Below the pieces are notes generated by a model. That model made no database searches. It had not been told where the DNA came from and saw only the letters and a program-made list of their open reading frames with translations. DNA of 45,240 bases, from NCBI RefSeq assembly GCF_022524485.1, contig NZ_JAKXMK010000053.1:1-45240 (forward strand), written 5' to 3'. Of this stretch, positions 39,772 to 45,240 are shown one piece after another. The stretch is from Pseudonocardia alaniniphila (lineage in GTDB: Bacteria; Actinomycetota; Actinomycetes; Mycobacteriales; Pseudonocardiaceae). The position numbers and the translations under genes are program-made. Each line of letters begins with the position of its first letter. Position 1 is the first letter of the stretch.

Positions 39772-39990
39772 ATGTCGCAACCTGCTGGTGCGCCAGCCGT
39801 GTCCCGTGAGCCGGTCGACGGCACCTGTCCGTGGTGCGGCGCTCGGGATCTTCGTCGTTATCCGGTGCTGTCGGAGGGCGGCTGGTTCCAGGTCGTCAAA
39901 TGCCAGACCTGCCTGCGCTCGACCAGCCGCGACAGGTGGGAGCTGCTCGGTCCGGTGCAGCTCACATCGACTGGGTTGAGCTTCGACTGA
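39772..39990 (+). CDS. Small zinc-ribbon protein, first gene of hydantoinase/carboxylase operon
   Basis: 72 residues, ATG 39772 behind GGAGG at ideal spacing. One zinc ribbon: CPWCG at ~20-24 and CQTC at ~45-48, with the LxxxPVLSEGGWFQVVK strand between. It is placed 40 bases before a hydantoinase A gene. Ketone carboxylases have small zinc-binding subunits of comparable type (acetone carboxylase gamma, acetophenone carboxylase small subunit), so it is probably a structural subunit here. Similarity to those is by motif and place, not full sequence. Confidence 0.75.
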   Translation: MSQPAGAPAVSREPVDGTCPWCGARDLRRYPVLSEGGWFQVVKCQTCLRSTSRDRWELLGPVQLTSTGLSFD

Positions 39991-40030
39991 CGCCGATGTT
40001 CACGACAACATTCCAGAAAGGTGAAACGCG

Positions 40031-42064
40031 ATGATCGGAGTTGACGTCGGGGGCACCTTCACCGACGTAGTGGCAGTGGCGGACGGGTTGATCCGGACCG
40101 TCAAGGTTCCGACCGACGTCCGCAGCACCGAGCAGGGCGTGCTTCGTGGAGTGCGCGACATCGGTGTGCAGGACTCGGCGATCTTCAATCATGCGAGTAC
40201 GCACGGCTTGAACGCGGTGATCACTCGGCGGCTTCCGAAGATCGCCTTCCTCACCACGCTGGGTCACCGCGACATCCTCGACATGGGTCGCACCTGGCGG
40301 CCTGTTGAAGGGCTGACCAACGCAGCGTGGCGGCGCCCGTTCGGCGACGCCGCGCGCCCGCTGGTACCCCGATATCTGCGGCGCGGTGTCCGGGAGAGGA
40401 TCACCGCCTCGGGCGACGTGCTGTTCCCGCTCGACGAGGACCAGGCCCGGGAGGAGCTACGGACCCTCAAGGAGTGCGAGGTCGCGGGTGTGGCGATCTG
40501 CCTGATCAACGCCTACGTCACCGCGCAACATGAGCAGCGGCTGCGTGAGCTCGTGCGTGAGGAGCTCGGCGATGGCGTGGAAGTCTCCCTGTCGAGCGAG
40601 GTCTCACCGCTGGCCAAGGAGTATGCCCGCGCGTCGTCAACCGTCATCGACGTGCTGATGAAGCTCATCTACAAGTGCTACACCGACCGACTCGACGCCG
40701 GCCTCCGGGAGCTGGGGTTCACGGGCGAATTCAACTACGCCGACTGCGCGGCACACCTGATTCCGGCGCATGTCGCGATGCGGCAGCCGTTCCGCATAGT
40801 TTTCGCCGGCCCGGCGGCCGGCACGATGTCCAGCGCCCACTTCGGCAGTCAGATCGAGCTGCAGAATCTGCTCTGCTGTGACGTCGGTGGCACCTCTGCG
40901 GACATCAGCGTCGTCAGCGCCGGTATGCCATTCGTCAATACCAGTTTCGAGCTCGAGCACGACCTCGTCGTCAACGCGCTGTCCAATGAGGTCTCCAGCA
41001 TCGGCGCCGGCGGTGGCAGCCTCGTCACGATCAGCGACGTCGGTGAACTGCGAGTCGGGCCCGGTAGCGCCGGCGCGGATCCCGGGCCGGCGTGCTATGG
41101 GTTAGGAGGCGAACAGCCCACCATGACCGACGCTTGTTTGCTGATCGGCATCATCGATCCGGACGGTTTTGCGGGCGGTCGGATGTCGCTTCAGCCGGGG
41201 CTCGCCGAGCAGGCTTTCGCCGGCCTCGAGACCGCGATCAGCGTCGACCAGCGTGTCCGCCATGCCTTCGAGATCGGCATCAACAACATCGCCGAGGGCA
41301 TCGTCAACATCGCGATCCAACACGGCATCGATCCTCGTGACTACAGCCTCGTCGCCTACGGCGCGGCCGGCCCGATGCTGCTGCCCGCAGTCCTCGGGCA
41401 GGTCCGGGCCCGAGAGGTCGTCATCCCGCCGCACCCGGGGTTGTTCTCCGCGCTCGGCCTGGTCAGCTCGGATCTCGTCTACGCCGAGAGTCGGTGCTCC
41501 TACACCCTGCTCGACGCCGACGCCGCTCCCTCGATCGACGCGATCTACCAAGAAATGGAGGACGCGCTCTGGGAGCGCCTGCGGCCGGAGGAGCGGGAGA
41601 GGGCCATGTTCATGCGCAGCTTCGACGGCCGGCTCCTCGGGCAGACCTGGGAGACCCCGTTCGTCGACGTTCCGCCCGGCGCGATCGACGCCGCCGCGGT
41701 GGATCAGCTGATCCGCAACTTCCACAAGACCTACGGCGAACGCTGGGGCAAGACCTTCGAGATGATGCCGGTCCAGGGCGTCACGTACCGGGTCGATGCG
41801 CAGGTACCCGCCGACAAGGTCACCTACCCGCGGGTGCCACGCCGAGAAGACGGCTCGGCGCCCGTCCCGACCCGGTGCCTGACTCTGCGCTACCTCGGCG
41901 AGGAGGATCAAGACGCGCACGAGTATGCGCGCGCTGATCTGCGCCAAGGCGATCGGATCGAAGGCCCCGCGATCATCCGAGAGCCGATGTCGACCACCTT
42001 CTTCCTTGCCGGACAGGCGGCCGAGGTGGGCCGGGTCGGCGAGCTGCGCATTGTTTCGATCTGA
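40031..42064 (+). CDS. Hydantoinase/oxoprolinase family protein, subunit A type (possible ketone carboxylase ATPase subunit)
   Basis: 677 residues, ATG 40031 behind AAAGGTG. The N-terminus MIGVDVGGTFTDVVAVADG is the ASKHA phosphate-1 motif. THGLNAVITRRLPKIAFLTT, the RRGVRERI region, CCDVGGTSADISVVSAG (second phosphate motif) and GAGGGSLVTISDVGELRVGP with PGPACYGLGG are all hydantoinase A hallmarks. ATP-dependent hydantoinases, 5-oxoprolinases, and acetone or acetophenone carboxylases share this subunit. The partner subunit follows after 12 bases. Neighbouring SDR, zinc ribbon and BVMO favour a ketone substrate (inference). Confidence 0.92.
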   Translation: MIGVDVGGTFTDVVAVADGLIRTVKVPTDVRSTEQGVLRGVRDIGVQDSAIFNHASTHGLNAVITRRLPKIAFLTTLGHRDILDMGRTWRPVEGLTNAAWRRPFGDAARPLVPRYLRRGVRERITASGDVLFPLDEDQAREELRTLKECEVAGVAICLINAYVTAQHEQRLRELVREELGDGVEVSLSSEVSPLAKEYARASSTVIDVLMKLIYKCYTDRLDAGLRELGFTGEFNYADCAAHLIPAHVAMRQPFRIVFAGPAAGTMSSAHFGSQIELQNLLCCDVGGTSADISVVSAGMPFVNTSFELEHDLVVNALSNEVSSIGAGGGSLVTISDVGELRVGPGSAGADPGPACYGLGGEQPTMTDACLLIGIIDPDGFAGGRMSLQPGLAEQAFAGLETAISVDQRVRHAFEIGINNIAEGIVNIAIQHGIDPRDYSLVAYGAAGPMLLPAVLGQVRAREVVIPPHPGLFSALGLVSSDLVYAESRCSYTLLDADAAPSIDAIYQEMEDALWERLRPEERERAMFMRSFDGRLLGQTWETPFVDVPPGAIDAAAVDQLIRNFHKTYGERWGKTFEMMPVQGVTYRVDAQVPADKVTYPRVPRREDGSAPVPTRCLTLRYLGEEDQDAHEYARADLRQGDRIEGPAIIREPMSTTFFLAGQAAEVGRVGELRIVSI

Positions 42065-42076
42065 CGAGGAGCTGTT

Positions 42077-44017
42077 GTGATCTATCCCGACCAGAATCCC
42101 GTCCGCCTTCGCGACCTCGACGACGCCGCTTTCGTCGAGCGTTATGGTGGGGACCGATTCACCATGTCCGTGCTGTCCAGCCGGATCCACTACATCGTCC
42201 AGCATATGTGCACCGGGCTGCTCAACACCGCCTTCTCAGGGATCCTGCGCGACTGGTACGACTTCGCGGCTACCGTTTCGGGTCCGCCGGCCGACGACTA
42301 CCCGATGGGGTCGGTGAGCAACAGCCTCGCAGTGTTCTTCGGGACAATGGCCGATGGCTTACGCAACGCGGTCGAGGAGTACGGGCGTGACCGGCTCAAG
42401 CAGGGTGACCTATTGATCTGCAACGATCCGTATCGCACGGGTACCCACGTCAATGACATCCTGTTCATCCGCCCCGTGCTTCACGACGGGGAGATCGTGT
42501 CGTTCGTGACGATGCGCGCTCATCAGCTCGACATGGGTGGTGTAGTCCCGGCCGGATTCAGCGCGACCAAGCGAAACGTCTACGAATCCGGCCTTGTGCT
42601 CGCGCCGCAGCTGCTCTACGACGAGGACCGCCCGGTCGACTCGACATTCAACACCATTCTCGACAACGCCCGCTTCGGCGCGCTGCTATTGCCAGACCTC
42701 AAGACGATCCACCAGAATCTGTGCCTCGGGGAGCAACTGATCGGGGAGAGCATCGATCGCTATGGGCCCGCCGCGGTGCGCGGTTCCATCCGCTACAGCT
42801 GTGACGCCTCGGCCGAGGCGATGGCGCACGCAATCGCCCAACTGCCCGACGGGGTCTTCGACGGCGAAGAGCACATCGACTGCGACGGCGTCGGGGACGA
42901 CATCGAGTACCGCGTGCACGTCACCGTGCGTAAACAGAGCGAGAACGTCGAGGTTGATCTCTCCGGGACGTCGCCACAGGCGAGGACGAGCATCAACGCC
43001 ACGATGCTGGATACCAAGACCGCAGTCGGCGTCGGCCTCAAGTACCTGCTCGACCCGGCCTCCCCGTTCACCTCGGGCACCTACCGCTACATAGACGTCG
43101 TCATCCCCCCGGGCACCATCGGCAGCGCAGTGCCACCCGACGGGCCGGTCTTCCTCTACTGGGAAGCCACCATGCCGATCATGATGGCGATCTTCCGTGC
43201 GCTGTCGGAGGCGCTCGGGGTGGACGCCATCGGTGGCGACTACGGCACCCTGGCGCTGCACAACGCCAACGGCGTGCGAAATGGCGTGCCCTGGGTCACC
43301 ACTGCCCAGTGCGGCGGCGAACACGGGCCCTGGGGAGCCACTCGTCACGGCGACGCCGACAGCTATGAGGTCATCTACATGGCCAACAACCTCGACCCTG
43401 CCACCGAGGCGATCGAGGCCGACATCCCTGTCGTCGTACTCCGCAAGGAGTACGCGCCCGACACAGCGGGAGAAGGTACCCACCGAGGCGGAGCAGCAGT
43501 GGTCAAGGACACGCTGTGGCTCTCCGCGGCCGAGCACTGGTCCAGCGCGCTGCGTACCAAGCGAGCTTCGGGTTTCGGTGTGAACGGCGGCCGTGACGGC
43601 TCGGCTGCGGCGACCTGGCTGTTCGACAAGGAGAGTTTCGACGTCGCCGAGGAGAAAGATCTACTGCCCGTCGACCCGTCCATCTATGCCAGGTCCATTC
43701 CGGTCGCAGGCGTGTTGAACCCGGAGACGAAAGACCGTGACCTGGAGGGGGGTCAGTACTTCTACTTCGCCAGCAACCCAATCTGGTACACCAAGCCCGG
43801 TGCGCAGTTCCGCTACCAGACGGCTGGTGGCGGTGGATGGGGAGACCCGCTGGGGCGATCCCCGCAGCGAGTCCTACTGGACGTTCGTGACGAGTATCTG
43901 ACCATTGAGGCAGCGGCCGAACGGTACGGAGTCGTCATCACCGGTGACCCGGTCCGGCATCCCGAGAAGTTGAGGATCGACAAGGAGGCCACGGCGCAGC
44001 GACGCGCGGCAACGTGA
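42077..44017 (+). CDS. Hydantoinase B family protein (possible ketone carboxylase subunit)
   Basis: 646 residues, GTG 42077 behind GAGGAG. The family pattern includes ILRDWYDFAATVSG, DLLICNDPYRTGTHVNDILF, MRAHQLDMGGVVPAGFSATK (HxxDxGG metal region), NLDPATEAIEADIPVVVLRK and the end YQTAGGGGWGDPLGR. The GTHVND histidine and HQLDMGG are the expected metal ligands. It works with the A subunit on ATP-dependent amide or carboxylation chemistry. It is longer than many HyuB proteins (~520-600), as acetophenone carboxylase-type subunits are. Last gene of the operon; an operator-like palindrome follows its stop. Confidence 0.92.
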   Translation: MIYPDQNPVRLRDLDDAAFVERYGGDRFTMSVLSSRIHYIVQHMCTGLLNTAFSGILRDWYDFAATVSGPPADDYPMGSVSNSLAVFFGTMADGLRNAVEEYGRDRLKQGDLLICNDPYRTGTHVNDILFIRPVLHDGEIVSFVTMRAHQLDMGGVVPAGFSATKRNVYESGLVLAPQLLYDEDRPVDSTFNTILDNARFGALLLPDLKTIHQNLCLGEQLIGESIDRYGPAAVRGSIRYSCDASAEAMAHAIAQLPDGVFDGEEHIDCDGVGDDIEYRVHVTVRKQSENVEVDLSGTSPQARTSINATMLDTKTAVGVGLKYLLDPASPFTSGTYRYIDVVIPPGTIGSAVPPDGPVFLYWEATMPIMMAIFRALSEALGVDAIGGDYGTLALHNANGVRNGVPWVTTAQCGGEHGPWGATRHGDADSYEVIYMANNLDPATEAIEADIPVVVLRKEYAPDTAGEGTHRGGAAVVKDTLWLSAAEHWSSALRTKRASGFGVNGGRDGSAAATWLFDKESFDVAEEKDLLPVDPSIYARSIPVAGVLNPETKDRDLEGGQYFYFASNPIWYTKPGAQFRYQTAGGGGWGDPLGRSPQRVLLDVRDEYLTIEAAAERYGVVITGDPVRHPEKLRIDKEATAQRRAAT

Positions 44018-44032
44018 CAAGCTGGGTCCGCT

Positions 44033-44046
44033 ACCGACCGGTCGGT
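44033..44046. promoter_or_regulatory. TetR operator candidate 5
   Basis: ACCGACCGGTCGGT is a perfect 14-bp palindrome 15 bases after the hydantoinase B stop. No intact gene follows until the BVMO at 45046, so it may have served a gene now lost. Confidence 0.5.
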
Positions 44047-44183
44047 CTCGGAAGACATCCCCTACAGGGCTGGCGGTGGTGATCGCCGTCGGCTGGGCAG
44101 CATCAAGGACGAGCTCACCCCCACCCTCGCCGATTCAGGAAGACCCCCACACCTGGGGCGCGGAGCAGCGCGGCGAACGCGGC

Positions 44184-44292
44184 ATCTGGCCGTTGCCCGC
44201 CACCGTGGACGAGCAGCTCGCCGCGATCATGGACAGCAAGCGCGTCCGTGCCACCCTGGGTGAAGAGCTGGTCGACGTGTACCGCGTGGTCG
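44184..44292 (+). pseudogene. Glutamine synthetase-like C-terminal fragment
   Basis: The frame reads IWPLPATVDEQLAAIMDSKR then VRATLGEELVDVYRVV, the last helices of glutamine synthetase or gamma-glutamyl-amine ligases (LPxTLxEALxALExSxxVRxxLG). Upstream catalytic regions are absent. Confidence 0.5.
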
Positions 44293-44358
44293 GCGCCTCC
44301 GACGCCGCCGAGATCATCCGGGCCTCCCGCTTGACTACTGATCGGCACGCCGCGCCCG

Positions 44359-44680
44359 CCGTGGCACCCCCGCAAATGAGGGGTCAGGGCCGCTCCTCCG
44401 CGGGGGACACCACCACCAGCAGCGGGGTTCCCCCGGTGCCGGGGATCTGCATAGCGTCGGGCACGGATGACACACCGGATTGCCGGTCGAGCGCATAGCC
44501 GCGTTCGATGCCGGCGCAGTTCCCGGACACCCAGCCCCGCCAGAGCGGTGGACTGACGGTCAAGGCCGTCCCGCGGTGTCCTGACGACGCAGGGAGCGGG
44601 GCGGCTCATCCAGCCATCTGACCATCAAGATGATGTTTGGTAGTTATCGCATGACTGATCTGCATCACCGCACCGCCACC
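44359..44680 (+). repeat. Inverted duplicate of the hydrolase/LuxR divergent promoter
   Basis: Aligns with the minus strand of 35661-35973 (see there). Here it leads into MTDLHHRTAT codons that run straight into MOSC sequence, and at the other end it stops at the LuxR start position. The regulator's ATG/GTG context is destroyed. Confidence 0.8.
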
Positions 44681-45005
44681 GGCGACACCTACGGTCACGG
44701 CGGCGAGCAGCGGGCCGTGCTGGTCTACCGGATCCAGTCCTATCAGCACCGGCAGCAACACTTCGGACCAGCCGATTTCAGCTTCGGCCAGTTCGGCCAG
44801 GACCTCACCGTCGACGGCCTGCCCGACGACGAGGTGTGTATCGGAAAGCGGTACCGGATCGGCGAAGCCGAGTTCGAGGGGCGCTGCCCGTCCTGCGGAA
44901 CCGACCGGGCGGGTCACCCAGCCGCGGGTCACCTGCTACCGGGTCGGCCTACGCCTGGCCGAGCCCGCCATACCCGCACTGCCGGCCGATCACCACCGAC
45001 CCGGT
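44681..45005 (+). pseudogene. MOSC domain gene, 5'-truncated and frameshifted
   Basis: GDTYGHGGEQRAVLVYRIQS, FSFGQFGQDLTVDGLPDDEV and CIGKRYRIGEAEFE match the core of YiiM-like MOSC proteins. Between about 44880 and 44912 extra bases shift the frame, after which VTQPRVTCYRVGLRLAEPAI continues with the conserved Cys. The first ~50 residues are replaced by the duplicated hydrolase leader. MOSC proteins bind molybdenum cofactor or transfer sulfur; this copy cannot be intact. Confidence 0.75.
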
Positions 45006-45045
45006 GGGTTTCGCGGACTCGTCGATCAGAGTAGGCAGGGGAGAG

Positions 45046-45240
45046 ATGATGACTATTGCTAATAAGGACGCTGCGACGACGGACGTGCTTGTCGTTGGCG
45101 CCGGCTTCGCGGGGCTCTACATGCTTCACCGTCTGCGTGGCCTCGGGTTCTCGGCGACTGTGTTGGAGGCGGGTGACGGGGTCGGTGGCACGTGGTATTG
45201 GAATCGCTATCCGGGTGCGCGGTGTGACTCGGAGAGCTAC
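45046..45240 (+). CDS. Baeyer-Villiger/flavin-containing monooxygenase, N-terminal part (runs off window)
   Basis: 65 residues from ATG 45046 (or the adjacent ATG 45049) behind AGGGGAG. VLVVGAGFAGLYMLHRLRGL is the FAD fingerprint, VLEAGDGVGGTWYWNRYPGA and RCDSESY are the type I BVMO signature following it (GGTWYWNRYPG). These enzymes turn ketones into esters or lactones with NADPH and O2. Beside an SDR, a ketone carboxylase-like set and an ester hydrolase, it fits a ketone degradation locus. The FxGxxxHxxxW motif lies beyond the window. Confidence 0.92.
   Translation, partial: MMTIANKDAATTDVLVVGAGFAGLYMLHRLRGLGFSATVLEAGDGVGGTWYWNRYPGARCDSESY

Overview
The window is very GC-rich. It has short intergenic gaps, many GTG starts, F420/FMN-type (LLM) oxidoreductases, SAM methyltransferases of the Methyltransf_19 type, an XRE/NB-ARC regulator and cysteine-type leader peptides. 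This points to a soil actinomycete of the Pseudonocardiales, and I would guess Pseudonocardia. That is inference from gene content; there is no rRNA or tRNA gene in the window to anchor it. The region is accessory in character: catabolic operons mixed with many gene relics (IS481, IS256 and IS5-type transposases, and fragments of LLM, MOSC, glutamine synthetase-like, sarcosine oxidase-like, SDR and CMD genes).

Left third (1-16 kb): the end of an amidohydrolase gene; a collapsed alpha/beta hydrolase overlapping a DUF1028 gene; and an EEP-type nuclease preceded by a short ORF that looks like the N-terminal leader of an extracellular contractile injection system (eCIS) cargo. A full-length paralogue of that leader begins the 13.3-14.6 kb gene, a putative eCIS effector followed by a two-helix membrane protein. 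Between them are two minus-strand gene pairs, DUF2306+SRPBCC and SgcJ-like+carboxylesterase. Both are preceded at the same distance by a ~96 bp duplicated promoter block carrying three tandem 11-bp repeats, and one copy lies beside an XRE/NB-ARC regulator. An aldo-keto reductase, a CMD pseudogene and an SDR complete this part.

Middle (16-31 kb): a FAD monooxygenase plus secreted hydrolase pair, then an organosulfur locus. The sulfur locus holds an SfnG-like dimethylsulfone monooxygenase, a second LLM monooxygenase, a decayed TauD-type dioxygenase, a TetR regulator, and an operon of DUF4242 protein, acyl-CoA dehydrogenase-like (SfnB-like) flavoprotein and a sulfonate-type ABC transporter. Three transcription units here start with short ORFs of one family (core R-R-H-V-D-x-L-R-V-V-S-x-x-C), which I read as cysteine-responsive attenuator peptides, at least two of them probably leaderless. 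A rearrangement scar (LLM tail head to head with a dipeptide ABC ATPase lacking its first Walker A, then an IS256 scrap and a 34-bp perfect palindrome) closes the region.

Right third (31-45 kb): aromatic or ketone catabolism. There are two VOC proteins (one with extradiol dioxygenase ligands), a zinc-type alcohol dehydrogenase, NTF2-like and SRPBCC proteins, an epoxide hydrolase/dehalogenase-like hydrolase divergent from a GAF-LuxR regulator, a TetR regulator, an SDR, and a hydantoinase A/B pair with a small zinc-ribbon protein that may form a ketone carboxylase. The start of a Baeyer-Villiger monooxygenase ends the window. Five copies of a 14-bp palindrome (ACCGAYYGGTYGGT) tie the TetR gene to the SDR and carboxylase genes. 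The promoter region of the hydrolase/LuxR pair is duplicated in inverted orientation 9 kb away, in front of a broken MOSC gene.
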